A stretch of 64,000 nucleotides of DNA, taken from the NCBI GenBank assembly GCA_001296005.1, contig LJHR01000003.1:62001-126000 (forward strand), written 5' to 3'. How positions within the stretch are numbered: the first letter of the stretch is position 1; each line of letters opens with the position of its first letter. The notes under the pieces are model-generated. The model had not been told where the DNA came from and made no database searches. It saw nothing but the letters and a program-made list of their open reading frames with translations. Position numbers and translations under genes: made by a program. Of this stretch, positions 31,841 through 40,505 are shown in pieces. This DNA is from an alpha proteobacterium AAP38. GTDB taxonomy: Bacteria > Pseudomonadota > Alphaproteobacteria > Azospirillales > Azospirillaceae.

Positions 31841-33435
31841 CACGACCCCGCCGGCATATGGACAAAGGCGCCCGGACCCAGCGGTAGTTCCGCCAGATAC
31901 CAGCCGCAGAAAAGAGCGACCGCGCCGATACCCATCCACATGGCCAGCGGCAGCATGGTGGCCAGCAGCGATCCGATGCCAAAGCTGGGCACATAACGCT
32001 GACACATGATCAGGATCAGCGGGAAATAGGGCAGCAGCGGCGTGATCGGGTTGGTGAAGCTGTCACCCACACGATATGCGGCCTGCGTCGCCTCCGGCGT
32101 GATGCCTAGCAGCATCAGCATGGGCACCATCACCGGCCCCAGGATGGCCCATTTGGCGGACGCACTGCCGATCAGGATATTGATCAGGGCAGAGACGATG
32201 ATGATGGCGACCAGCAGCGGCAGGCCCGTAAAGCCTGCCTCCTTCAGAAAGGCCGCCCCGTTCACCGCCAGGATGCCGCCCAGGTTGGACCAGCCGAACA
32301 GGGCGATGAAGACGGCACAGCAGAAGGCCAGCACGATATAGCCGCCCATGTCGGACATGGACTGGCCCATCATCTTCACGACGTCGCGGTCATTGCGGAT
32401 AATGCGCGCGCCGACACCATAGGCGATGCCGATGATCAGAAAGCTGATGAACAGCACGGCCACGATGCCGCGTAGGAAGGGTTCGACGGTACCTTTGGCA
32501 TCGCGCAGGATGGCAAAATTCGGCGCGACATTGATGCCGAACGGGGCGGCAAGGGCCTGAACGATTCCATCCGGCACGACCGCCACGCCGATCAGGGCGG
32601 TTATGGCCAGGATGGCAAGGCCGGCATAGCGAAGGCCGCGCTTCTCATTGGCCTGCTGTTCGGCGCTGGGCGCGTCGTCGGCAATGGTCAGCCCGGCGGC
32701 GACCGGGGCTGTGCGCACCAGACGTGGTTCGATCAACCGTTCGGTGACCAGGGTGCCGATGATGGTGAACAGCGGCACGAAGGCCGCCATCAGGTACCAG
32801 TTGGCGGTGGCCAGCACCTCATAACCCGGATCGACCAGACGGGCCGCCGCCGTACTGATCCCGCCCAGCAGCGGGTCGAGCGAGGTGACCAGCAGGTTGG
32901 AGGAAAACCCCGCCGACACACCGGCAAAGGCCGCCGCAATACCGGCGATGGGGTGGCGACCGGAGCTGTGGAACAGCATGCCGGCCAGCGGGATCAGCAC
33001 GACATAGCCGGCATCGGTCGCCATGCTGGACTGTACGCCGGCAAAGACCACAATCAGGGTCAGCAGGCTTTTCGGCACGGCGCGGACCAGGGCGCCCAGC
33101 GACACGCCGATCAGGCCCGTCTTCTCCGCGACACCCACACCCATGACACACAGCAGGACCACCGCCAGCGGCGGGAAGCTGGCGAAGATGGTGGGCAGGT
33201 CGGTCAGGAAGCGGCGGATATATTCCGCCGACAGAAGATTGGTGGCGACCAGTTCCTTGCCAGTGCCGGGATGGATGGCCGACACGCCCATGGATGACAG
33301 GATGGCCGACAGCGCCACCAGAATGATGATGGCGATCAGGAACAGGGTGGCCGGATCGGGCAACCGATTGCCCACCCGCTCAATCGCCCCCAGAATGCCA
33401 CCGCCCGCTTTTGCCTCAATGTCCGAAACTGCCAT
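31840..33435 (-). CDS. AbgT-family transporter
   Basis: 531 residues with about 12 hydrophobic segments. AbgT members import p-aminobenzoyl-glutamate or export sulfonamides; segments such as GGILGAIERVGNRLPDP at the N-terminus, SSMATDAGYVVLIPLAG, GFSSNLL, MGGYIVLAFCCAVFIALFGWSNLG and VGDSFTNPITPLLPYFPLI are characteristic. The substrate cannot be told from sequence. First gene of an apparent operon with the exonuclease and ligase. Confidence 0.92.
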   Translation of the reverse strand: MAVSDIEAKAGGGILGAIERVGNRLPDPATLFLIAIIILVALSAILSSMGVSAIHPGTGKELVATNLLSAEYIRRFLTDLPTIFASFPPLAVVLLCVMGVGVAEKTGLIGVSLGALVRAVPKSLLTLIVVFAGVQSSMATDAGYVVLIPLAGMLFHSSGRHPIAGIAAAFAGVSAGFSSNLLVTSLDPLLGGISTAAARLVDPGYEVLATANWYLMAAFVPLFTIIGTLVTERLIEPRLVRTAPVAAGLTIADDAPSAEQQANEKRGLRYAGLAILAITALIGVAVVPDGIVQALAAPFGINVAPNFAILRDAKGTVEPFLRGIVAVLFISFLIIGIAYGVGARIIRNDRDVVKMMGQSMSDMGGYIVLAFCCAVFIALFGWSNLGGILAVNGAAFLKEAGFTGLPLLVAIIIVSALINILIGSASAKWAILGPVMVPMLMLLGITPEATQAAYRVGDSFTNPITPLLPYFPLILIMCQRYVPSFGIGSLLATMLPLAMWMGIGAVALFCGWYLAELPLGPGAFVHMPAGS

Positions 33436-33539
33436 GTTTTCCTCTTATCCTTCGCGCCCCGTTTGCCGGGCGTCGCTGGCGAAGATAGTGCATGCGGGCG
33501 CGCCGGGCGAGGGGGCGTTCAAGACAAAGCCACCGATCC

Positions 33540-33761
33540 GTGACAGGCTATCCCCATGGAGATGGTCAACGGATTCGCTGCGAAGGCTGCGCCGACGCGG
33601 CGCTGGACAAACGCGGCCTGGACCCCGCCAAGGGCAATTAATCGCCCTTTGAGCGGGCACAGGCGGCGGCGGCCAAGGCCGGCCTGACGGTACAGCCGCT
33701 GGGCGTCAACCAACCGCTGACCACGGCCGTGCGCGGGACGCTGTTGAATATTGTGGTTTGA
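33540..33761 (+). pseudogene. Possible gene remnant with in-frame stop
   Basis: Within the 341-bp gap between abgT and the parE-like gene, one forward frame carries protein-like sequence on both sides of a TAA at 33639-33641: CEGCADAALDKRGLDPAKGN before it and SPFERAQAAAAKAGLTVQPL then GVNQPLTTAVRGTLLNIVV after it. It has no convincing start or ribosome-binding site. The codon pattern is that of a real high-GC gene, which suggests a decayed 3' fragment. I do not recognise the parent family. The rest of the gap shows nothing. Confidence 0.35.
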
Positions 33762-33776
33762 GGGCGCGTCCCCGAT

Positions 33777-34049
33777 TTATCCCCGGTCCTGTGCGCCGTG
33801 CCAGACGCGCAGGATGCGGACTTCATCCTCTACGATGTCATAGACCAGGATATAGGGATGCACGACCGCCAGTTCGCGCGTGCCGTCGGAGCGGGCCTTG
33901 CCGCTTTTGGGAAAGGTGGCGAGGCTGTTGCCGGCGGTGAAAAGGTGTCGGACGATGCGGCTGGCGGCATATGGATTAAATTGCGCGATATAGGCCGCAT
34001 GAGCCTGAAGGTCATCAATGGCGGTTTCGGTCCAGGTGACCAACGTCAC
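33777..34049 (-). CDS. ParE/RelE-family toxin
   Basis: 90 residues. TWTETAIDDLQAHAAYIAQFNPYAASRIV and FPKSGKARSDGTRELAVVHPYILVYDIVEDEVRILRVWHGAQDR follow the ParE/RelE pattern, with the final HGAQDR typical of ParE. ParE toxins poison gyrase. The start is GTG, overlapping the antitoxin stop by 4 bp (GTGA). Confidence 0.9.
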   Translation of the reverse strand: MTLVTWTETAIDDLQAHAAYIAQFNPYAASRIVRHLFTAGNSLATFPKSGKARSDGTRELAVVHPYILVYDIVEDEVRILRVWHGAQDRG

Positions 34050-34243
34050 CGGGGCACGCCCGAGCGGGGGGCGGGGGGCAAAGCGTCGCCGCGTTCCAGG
34101 GCGTCGGCCAGTTTCAGCAGCCAGGGGCCGACCACGGCGTGCGGCACGACGCGACCGGCGGCGATGTCGGCGCGTGCCTCTGCGATGGCGCGTGCCTTAC
34201 GCGCTTCGTCCACGTCGTCGAAGATGGAGCCAGCCTGTTCCAT
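34046..34243 (-). CDS. Antitoxin partner of the ParE-like toxin
   Basis: 65 residues from the ATG at 34243 (an upstream in-frame start would add 12 residues). Acidic, helical N-terminus (FDDVDEARKARAIAEARADIAAGRVVPHAVVGPWLLKLA in two parts) resembles the helical antitoxins that pair with ParE-type toxins. It overlaps the toxin gene by 4 bp and precedes it. Probably a DNA-binding autorepressor, although a ribbon-helix-helix motif is not evident. Confidence 0.8.
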   Translation of the reverse strand: MEQAGSIFDDVDEARKARAIAEARADIAAGRVVPHAVVGPWLLKLADALERGDALPPAPRSGVPR

Positions 34244-34427
34244 GGCAACGAGTATCGCACCCGGTGCAGTTCGGGGCAAGTCATGGGGTGTGCTGGCGGC
34301 TGTTGCGTCACTTTCGCAATGTCATGGGTCTGGAAACGGTAGCATTCGGTCGTTACGATACGTGCCAACGCACAAATCCGTACCGGCGGGGGCGCTGGGC
34401 GGGACATAAAAGAGGATTGTTGGGAAA

Positions 34428-36701
34428 ATGGCCGGTATCGATAAGCGCATTACCGAGGAAGAAGCCCTTCTGCTGCATAGCAGCGGGCGTCCCGGTAAGC
34501 TGGAAATCACCCCTACCAAGCCGATGGCCACGCAGCGCGACCTGTCGCTGGCCTATTCGCCGGGGGTGGCCACGCCATGCCTGCGCATCCATGCCGACCC
34601 GTCCACGGCCTATGATTATACAGCCAAGGGCAATATCGTCGCCGTCATCTCCAACGGCACCGCCGTTCTGGGGCTGGGCGATCTGGGGGCCCTGGCATCC
34701 AAGCCGGTGATGGAGGGCAAGGCCGTCCTGTTCAAGCGCTTCGCCGATGTCGACGGTATCGACCTGGAGGTCGATACCCGCGATGTGGAGGAATTCATCA
34801 ATTCCGTCCGCTATCTGGGTCCCAGCTTCGGCGGCATCAATCTGGAAGATATCAAGGCCCCGGACTGTTTCATCATCGAGCAGCGCCTGCGCGAATTGAT
34901 GGACATTCCCGTCTTCCATGATGATCAGCATGGTACCGCCATCATCGCCGCCGCCGGCCTGTTCAACGCCCTGGAAATGACGGGCCGCGACATCAAGGAA
35001 ACCAGGCTGGTCATCAATGGTGCCGGTGCCGCCGCCATCGCCTGTGCCGAGCTGTTCAAGTCCATGGGTATTCCGCACGGGAACATTACGCTGTGCGACA
35101 CCAAGGGCGTGGTCTGGAAGGGCCGGGCCGAAGGCATGAACCAGTGGAAATCGGCCCATGCGGTGGTGACCGATGCCCGAACCCTGGCCGATGCGGTCGC
35201 CGGGTCGGATGTGTTCGTGGGCCTGTCGGCCAAGGGGGCGATGACGCCCGCCATGGTGAAATCCATGGCCAAGAACCCCATCATCTTCGCGCTCGCCAAC
35301 CCCGACCCGGAGATCACGCCGGAAGAGGTGCGGCAGGTGCGTGACGATGCCATCGTCGCCACGGGCCGGTCGGATTATCCCAATCAGGTCAACAACGTCC
35401 TGGGCTTTCCCTATATTTTCCGCGGCGCCCTGGACGTGCGGGCCAGCACCATCAATGACCAGATGAAGATCGCCGCCGCGCGTGCCCTGGCGGCCCTGGC
35501 GCGCGAGGATGTGCCGGACGAGGTGGATGCCGCCTATTCCGGCCGGCGTCTGCGCTATGGCCCGGAATATATCATCCCGGTGCCGTTCGACCCGCGCCTG
35601 ATCTCCACCATTCCCGCCGCCGTGGCGCAGGCGGCGATGGATACGGGCGTGGCGCGCAAGCCCATTGTCGATATGGATGAATATCGCCGGTCCCTGCGCC
35701 TGCGCCTGGACCCGACAGCGGACAGTTTGCAGCTGATCGCCGACAAGCTGCGCAGCAGCCCGCGCCGCGTGGTGTTCGCCGAGGGCGAGGAGGAGCGGGC
35801 CATCCGCGCCGCCATCGCCTACCGCTCCGGTGGGTTCGGCCACCCGGTCCTGATCGGGCGCGAGAATGTGGTGCAGGAAAAGCTGGCCAGCCTGGGCCTG
35901 TCGGGGGTCGAGCCGCTGGATATCCAGAATGCCCGTTTCGGTGCCCCCAATATCGAGCGCTATACAGACTTCCTTTACAAGCGTTTGCAGCGGCGCGGCC
36001 ATCTGCACCGCGATTGTCAGCGCTGGGTCAACCAGAACCGCAATGTCTTTGCCGCCTGCATGGTGGCCACGGGCGATGCCGACGCCATGGTGACCGGCCT
36101 GACCCGGTCCTTCGCCGTCAGCTTTGAGGATATCGAGCGGGTGATCGACCCGCAGCCCGACCATATCGTGTTCGGCCTGTCGGTACTGGCCACGCGCAAG
36201 CGGACCGTCTTCATCTCCGACACGACCGTGCATGAGCGCCCGACGCCCGAACAGCTGGCCGATATCGCCATCCAGTCGGCGCGCATGGCCCGCCAGATGG
36301 GGCATGAGCCGCGCGTTGCCTTCCTGTCCTTCAGCAATTTCGGCCAGCCCATGCGCGACCGCGCCGCCCATGTGCGCGAGGCCGTGTCGCTGATGGACAA
36401 GCGCAAGGTCGATTTCGAATATGACGGTGAGATGTCGGCGGATACGGCGCTTGATTACGATCTGATGAAGCGCCTTTACCCGTTCGCGCGCCTGTCGGGG
36501 GCGGCCAATGTGCTGATCATGCCGGCGCTGCATGCGGCCAATATCGGGGCCAAGCTGCTGCATAAATTCGGCGGCGGCAACCTGATCGGCCCCCTGCTGA
36601 TCGGCATGGATAAGCCGGTGCAGGTGGTGCAGATGGGGGCCACCGTCAATGAGCTGACCACGGCGGCCATCATGGCGGCGCATGACAGTCTGGCGCGGTA
36701 A
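34428..36701 (+). CDS. maeB: NADP-dependent malic enzyme with phosphotransacetylase-like domain
   Basis: 757 residues. Decarboxylates malate to pyruvate with NADP+, supplying NADPH and acetyl-CoA precursors. Residues ~1-430 are the malic enzyme part: [45 protein letters not shown] and [12 protein letters not shown]. Residues ~430-757 are a phosphotransacetylase-like domain ([41 protein letters not shown]), which in MaeB is regulatory and senses acetyl-CoA. GAGGA lies 11 bp before the ATG. A family-2 palindromic repeat begins 9 bp after the stop codon. Confidence 0.95.
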   Translation: MAGIDKRITEEEALLLHSSGRPGKLEITPTKPMATQRDLSLAYSPGVATPCLRIHADPSTAYDYTAKGNIVAVISNGTAVLGLGDLGALASKPVMEGKAVLFKRFADVDGIDLEVDTRDVEEFINSVRYLGPSFGGINLEDIKAPDCFIIEQRLRELMDIPVFHDDQHGTAIIAAAGLFNALEMTGRDIKETRLVINGAGAAAIACAELFKSMGIPHGNITLCDTKGVVWKGRAEGMNQWKSAHAVVTDARTLADAVAGSDVFVGLSAKGAMTPAMVKSMAKNPIIFALANPDPEITPEEVRQVRDDAIVATGRSDYPNQVNNVLGFPYIFRGALDVRASTINDQMKIAAARALAALAREDVPDEVDAAYSGRRLRYGPEYIIPVPFDPRLISTIPAAVAQAAMDTGVARKPIVDMDEYRRSLRLRLDPTADSLQLIADKLRSSPRRVVFAEGEEERAIRAAIAYRSGGFGHPVLIGRENVVQEKLASLGLSGVEPLDIQNARFGAPNIERYTDFLYKRLQRRGHLHRDCQRWVNQNRNVFAACMVATGDADAMVTGLTRSFAVSFEDIERVIDPQPDHIVFGLSVLATRKRTVFISDTTVHERPTPEQLADIAIQSARMARQMGHEPRVAFLSFSNFGQPMRDRAAHVREAVSLMDKRKVDFEYDGEMSADTALDYDLMKRLYPFARLSGAANVLIMPALHAANIGAKLLHKFGGGNLIGPLLIGMDKPVQVVQMGATVNELTTAAIMAAHDSLAR

Positions 36702-36709
36702 CGGGCGGG

Positions 36710-36808
36710 CGTAGGTCAGGTCGAGGGGCGTCAGCCCTGAGCCCTGACAGTAAAGGATCAAAGGCCTTTTCTGTCAGGGCTCGCGCGCTGCGCTCGACCT
36801 GACCTACG
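36710..36808. repeat. Palindromic repeat family 2, copy 2
   Basis: 99 bp with arms CGTAGGTCAGGTCGAG and CTCGACCTGACCTACG (perfect), inner palindrome CCCTGACAG...CTGTCAGGG, and the shared core AAAGGCCTTTTCTGTCAGGG. It lies immediately downstream of maeB and may act as a transcript end. The following ~125 bp to phoR contain nothing I can name. Confidence 0.8.
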
Positions 36809-36934
36809 CGAAATCGTCACAGGCGGGCTCAATTATTAAGTTTCCGTGATGCTGTTACCCTGGCCCTGCGGCAATGTTATCTCCTCCGGTCCCGCTCTCT
36901 GGCGGGAGGGAAATGATAAGAATGGCAGGGACAG

Positions 36935-38353
36935 ATGCGGTGGTATGAGGTGCGGCCGGTCCGGTTCGTGCTGATCGGGGTGGCGCTGGTCGGGCCGACG
37001 GCGGCGATCCTGCTGGCCTTGCTGCTGGCGGGGCATGTCGATGCCGGGGTGGCGCTGCCGGCGCTGCTGGTCAATGTCGTGGTGGCGGTGGCCATCCTGC
37101 GCATGATCCAGACCGATACGCGCCGCCTGACGGATTATGCCGAGATCCTGGGTGAGGCGTCGGAACCGGTGCCTGCGCCGGAACTGGACAGCATCACGGC
37201 GGAGTTCATCGCATCAGCCATGGCACGGGCGCAACAGGCTTGGCTGGACCGGGAAAGCAGGGATGCGGGGCGCGCCGGCCTGTTTGAGGCGGTGATCGAC
37301 CAGCTGCATGACCCGGTCATCCTGCTGGGGCCGGGCCGGGAGGTGCGGCGCGCCAATCAGGCGGCCTGCAAGCTGTTCGGGGACCGGCTGCTGGACCGTG
37401 ATCTGGCCAGTTCGGTGCGCACGCCCAGCCTGCTGGAGGCTGCCGATGCCGTGCTGGCCGGTGGGGCGTCACGCACGGTGGAGGTGCTGCTGCCGGTACC
37501 GGTGGAGCGCACGTTGCAGGCGCGGGTCAAGCCGTTCCGCCCGCCGGGGGAGGAGGGGCCGCTGCTGGTCCTGCTGACCCTGCACGACATCACGGTCCTG
37601 AAACGATCCGAGCAGATGCGGGCCGATTTCGTGGCCAATGCCAGCCATGAGCTGCGCACGCCGCTGGCGGCCCTGATCGGCTTCATCGAGACGCTGCGCG
37701 GGCCGGCCAAGGATGATCCGGCGGCGCATGAACGGTTCCTGGGCATCATGTTCGATCAGTCCAACCGCATGTCGCGGCTGGTCAATGATCTGCTGTCCTT
37801 GTCACGGATCGAGATGGACGAGCATTCGCCCCCCACCGAACAGGTGGATGTGGCCAAGATCGTGCGCAATGTCGCCGCGACTCTGGAGCTGCGCGCCGCA
37901 TCGCGCAAGGTGAAGCTGCGCCTGGAACAGCCCGACAGCCTGCCGCCTGTCGTGGGGGACGAGGATCAGCTGTCCCAGGTGTTCCAGAACCTGATCGACA
38001 ATGCCATCAAGTATGGCAAGGAACAGACGGAAGTGACGGTGGCCCTCACCGCCTCCACCCAGGGCAAGGCGGGCACGGTGCGCGGGCCGGCGGTGATGGT
38101 GGCCGTCACCGACCGGGGCGATGGCATCGCCCGCACCCATCTGCCGCGCCTGACGGAGCGATTCTATCGTGTGGACCCCGCCCGGTCGCGCGCGCTGGGC
38201 GGCACCGGGCTGGGGCTGGCCATCGTGAAGCATATCGTCAACCGCCACCGTGGCCGCCTGATCATCGACAGCGAGGTGGGCAAGGGCAGCACCTTTACCG
38301 TGATGCTGCCGGCGGCCAAGGCGGTGAAGGTTGTTGAGCGGGAGGTGGGGTAG
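36935..38353 (+). CDS. phoR: Phosphate regulon sensor histidine kinase
   Basis: 472 residues. Two close transmembrane helices at the N-terminus (~8-28 and ~33-55) with no periplasmic domain, then a PAS domain (~115-215, beginning LFEAVIDQLHDPVILLGPG), HisKA with NASHELRTPLAALIGF (His238), NLIDNAIKYGK, VTDRGDGI and GTGLGLAIVKHIVNRHRGRL. This is the PhoR layout, in which phosphate status is read through PstSCAB-PhoU. The cognate phoB lies 6.5 kb downstream after pstSCAB-phoU. Confidence 0.93.
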   Translation: MRWYEVRPVRFVLIGVALVGPTAAILLALLLAGHVDAGVALPALLVNVVVAVAILRMIQTDTRRLTDYAEILGEASEPVPAPELDSITAEFIASAMARAQQAWLDRESRDAGRAGLFEAVIDQLHDPVILLGPGREVRRANQAACKLFGDRLLDRDLASSVRTPSLLEAADAVLAGGASRTVEVLLPVPVERTLQARVKPFRPPGEEGPLLVLLTLHDITVLKRSEQMRADFVANASHELRTPLAALIGFIETLRGPAKDDPAAHERFLGIMFDQSNRMSRLVNDLLSLSRIEMDEHSPPTEQVDVAKIVRNVAATLELRAASRKVKLRLEQPDSLPPVVGDEDQLSQVFQNLIDNAIKYGKEQTEVTVALTASTQGKAGTVRGPAVMVAVTDRGDGIARTHLPRLTERFYRVDPARSRALGGTGLGLAIVKHIVNRHRGRLIIDSEVGKGSTFTVMLPAAKAVKVVEREVG

Positions 38354-38369
38354 AGGCGGCGGCGTTGCG

Positions 38370-38506
38370 CCCTCACCCTCCCAGGCCTTCGAAGGCCTGG
38401 GCCCCTCCCTCTCCCACGTTCATGGGCGAGGGGAGAAGTTTTGCCCCTCGCCCGCTTGGCGGGAGAGGGAGGGGCCCGAACGCGTCAGCGTTTGGGAGGG
38501 TGAGGG
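38370..38506. repeat. Palindromic repeat family 1, copy B
   Basis: 137 bp bounded by CCCTCACCCTCC and GGAGGGTGAGGG, with the same inner CCCCTCCCTCTCCC and GGGCGAGGGG arms as copy A. The left side hairpin is the perfect palindrome CCAGGCCTTCGAAGGCCTGG; the right is CGAACGC-gtca-GCGTTTG. It fills the gap between the convergent 3' ends of phoR and the secreted protein gene and could serve as a shared terminator. Confidence 0.85.
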
Positions 38507-38515
38507 TAAGCCCCT

Positions 38516-39049
38516 CTACTTCTTCTCCGCCGCTTCCTTTTCCGCCTTCTTCCGGGCCAGGAATTCTTTGGCCTCCGGTGCATTCAGGCCGCCATCGGCC
38601 ATGAATTTCCAGGACCCGTCCTTCTGCTTGCGCCAGATGGTGACGTAGCGGGAGGGGGGCAGTTCCTCCTTGGTGCCGTCGGGTTTCAGCTTGTAATAGC
38701 GGGCCTTGCCCCAGGTATAGCCCAGGGTGCCGTCACCCGACACGGCACCATCCATCGGCCCCCAGTCGATCTCCAGGTCCGTACCGAAAAGGGTCGTCAG
38801 GGCGCTGGCGTCCGTGCCGGGCACGGGATCGTTCAGCATCAGTACCCGCGTCTCCGCATATTCGGCAAATGCCTTGCCCGGCCCCACCTCCTTGGCGCGG
38901 GCGGCAAAGGCGCGGTCAGCGTCCATCACGGCCTGGGCCGGGTGGCTTTGCGCCCAGACCGGCAATGTCATGAATGTTGCGCAGGTCAGCGCCCCGAAGG
39001 TGCGCGCCAGCGTGCCGGTCTTACGCCGGTTCTTGTCCGAAAAACCCAT
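38516..39049 (-). CDS. Secreted SnoaL/DUF4440-like protein
   Basis: 177 residues. Basic N-terminus and a hydrophobic segment ending VWAQ suggest a signal peptide (~34 residues). The mature part has an NTF2/SnoaL-like pattern: VMDADRAFAARAKEVGPGKAFAEYA, then a strand-rich half with LGYTWGKARYY and YVTIWRKQKDGSWKFMADGG. It ends in a Lys/Glu helix. Function unknown. The gene is divergent from pstS and the two Pho boxes lie between them, so it may be induced on phosphate limitation. Confidence 0.75.
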   Translation of the reverse strand: MGFSDKNRRKTGTLARTFGALTCATFMTLPVWAQSHPAQAVMDADRAFAARAKEVGPGKAFAEYAETRVLMLNDPVPGTDASALTTLFGTDLEIDWGPMDGAVSGDGTLGYTWGKARYYKLKPDGTKEELPPSRYVTIWRKQKDGSWKFMADGGLNAPEAKEFLARKKAEKEAAEKK

Positions 39050-39126
39050 GTCCAGTTCCTTGCAAAAGTGAAATTTCCCTGCAATTTCAATGGTGAAGGA
39101 CTCTGTGCCGGCTGCCAATGGCCAAT

Positions 39127-39144
39127 GTGTAACGCGACTGTATC
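39127..39144. promoter_or_regulatory. Candidate Pho box (distal to pstS)
   Basis: GTGTAAC-GCGA-CTGTATC matches the 7-4-7 PhoB direct-repeat pattern (CTGTMAY-like halves 11 bp apart). It lies ~200 bp upstream of pstS and 78 bp upstream of the divergent secreted-protein gene. Confidence 0.5.
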
Positions 39145-39174
39145 GCGCGTGGTGGCGGCGGGCTTTCGGAGGCG

Positions 39175-39192
39175 GTGTCATGGAACTGTAAC
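39175..39192 (+). promoter_or_regulatory. Pho box upstream of pstS
   Basis: GTGTCAT-GGAA-CTGTAAC fits the PhoB-binding consensus of two 7-bp direct repeats separated by 4 bp. It is placed ~137 bp upstream of the pstS start, consistent with PhoB activation of the pst operon. Confidence 0.7.
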
Positions 39193-39328
39193 GTAGATGT
39201 AGTATTTGCGTCTCGCAGCACCGCTATGGTCCCGGCACCCAGCAGGGACATGGCCACAGGGTGAAGGCAGGCATCATGGGATGCCAGGGCCTTTCCGTGA
39301 GCCGCCCAGTTAACCGGAGGCCCTTGTC

Positions 39329-40369
39329 GTGACCACCAAGAAGCTCGTCCTCGCCGCCGTTCTCGGCGCTGTTTCCTTCGTCGGCCTGGCCGGCGCTGCC
39401 GCTGCCCGCGACCAGATCCGCATCGTCGGCTCCTCCACGGTGTTCCCCTTCACCTCCACGGTTGTCGAGCGCTTCGGCCAGACCACGAAGTTCGGCGCTC
39501 CGATCCTGGAATCGACGGGCACCGGCGGCGGCATGAAGCTGTTCTGCTCCGGCATCGGCGCCGATTTCCCGGACGCCACGGGCGCTTCCCGCGCCATGAA
39601 GGCCAGCGAATACGACACCTGCCAGAAGAACGGCGTCGAGCAGATCACCGAGCTGGTCATCGGCTATGACGGTCTGACCTTCACGCAGTCCAAGAAGGGC
39701 AACCAGATCAGCATCACGAAGGCGCAGCTCTTCGCCGCTCTGGCCAAGGAAGTTGAAGTGAACGGCCAGATTGTGCGCAACCCGCACAAGACCTGGAAGG
39801 ATGTCGACGCCTCCCTGCCGGCCATCGAGATCGAAGTGCTGGGCCCGCCGCCGACGTCCGGCACCCGCGACGCCTGGGTCGAGCTGGTGATGGAAACGGG
39901 CTGTAAGGAATTCCCGGCCATCAAGGCCCTGGACGCCACCCGCCACGCCGCCGTCTGCAAGACGATGCGTGAGGACGGCGCCTTCATCGAAGCCGGTGAG
40001 AACGACAACGTCATCGTGCAGCGTCTGGTCGCCAACCCGAATGCCTTCGGCATCTTCGGCTACAGCTTCCTGGAAGAGAATATCGACAAGCTGCATGGCG
40101 TGCCGGTCAACGGCATCGAGCCGAAGTACGAGACCATCGCTTCCGGTCAGTACCCGGTGTCCCGCCCGCTGTTCGTCTACTTCAAGAACCAGCATTTCGG
40201 CGTGATCCCCGGCCTGAAGGAATTCCTGGGCGAATACGCCTCGGAGCGCGCCATGGGTGACGATGGCTATCTGGCCGACAAGGGTCTGGTGCCGCTGCCT
40301 GCCGATAAGCGCAAGGCTTCCGAACAGGCGGCCCTGAAGCTGACCCCGATGGCCAAGCCGGCGTCGTAA
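39329..40369 (+). CDS. pstS: Phosphate ABC transporter, substrate-binding protein
   Basis: 346 residues. Signal peptide of ~25 residues (LVLAAVLGAVSFVGLAGAAAA), then phosphate-binding features RIVGSSTVFPF, ESTGTGGGMKLFC, ATGASRAMK and GPPPTSGTRDAW. GTG start with GGAGG nine bases upstream. It belongs to the longer PstS group found in alphaproteobacteria. Its codon use is strongly biased, as for an abundant periplasmic protein. Two hairpins separate it from pstC. Confidence 0.95.
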   Translation: MTTKKLVLAAVLGAVSFVGLAGAAAARDQIRIVGSSTVFPFTSTVVERFGQTTKFGAPILESTGTGGGMKLFCSGIGADFPDATGASRAMKASEYDTCQKNGVEQITELVIGYDGLTFTQSKKGNQISITKAQLFAALAKEVEVNGQIVRNPHKTWKDVDASLPAIEIEVLGPPPTSGTRDAWVELVMETGCKEFPAIKALDATRHAAVCKTMREDGAFIEAGENDNVIVQRLVANPNAFGIFGYSFLEENIDKLHGVPVNGIEPKYETIASGQYPVSRPLFVYFKNQHFGVIPGLKEFLGEYASERAMGDDGYLADKGLVPLPADKRKASEQAALKLTPMAKPAS

Positions 40370-40380
40370 TGTGAAAGGCT

Positions 40381-40461
40381 GGGCCGGTACAGGACTCTTG
40401 CACCGGCCCGGTGTATAAGCAGATGGCGGAACCGGCGGCGTCAGACCTGATGCCGCCGGTT
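40381..40461 (+). promoter_or_regulatory. Tandem hairpins between pstS and pstC
   Basis: GGGCCGGT/ACCGGCCC (40381-40409) and AACCGGCGGC/GCCGCCGGTT (40430-40461) form two perfect stems. Neither has a strong T-run. Such structures commonly stabilise the pstS mRNA 3' end or cause partial termination, giving more PstS than permease. Confidence 0.5.
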
Positions 40462-40505
40462 TGCCGTAACCGGTAAACTCCCCTGACAGCGGCGGATTGA
40501 ACCAC

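Noticed and set aside
36840-36870. Possible Pho box upstream of phoR
   Set aside because: CTGTTAC is present, but the sequence 11 bp upstream does not match the partner half-site.
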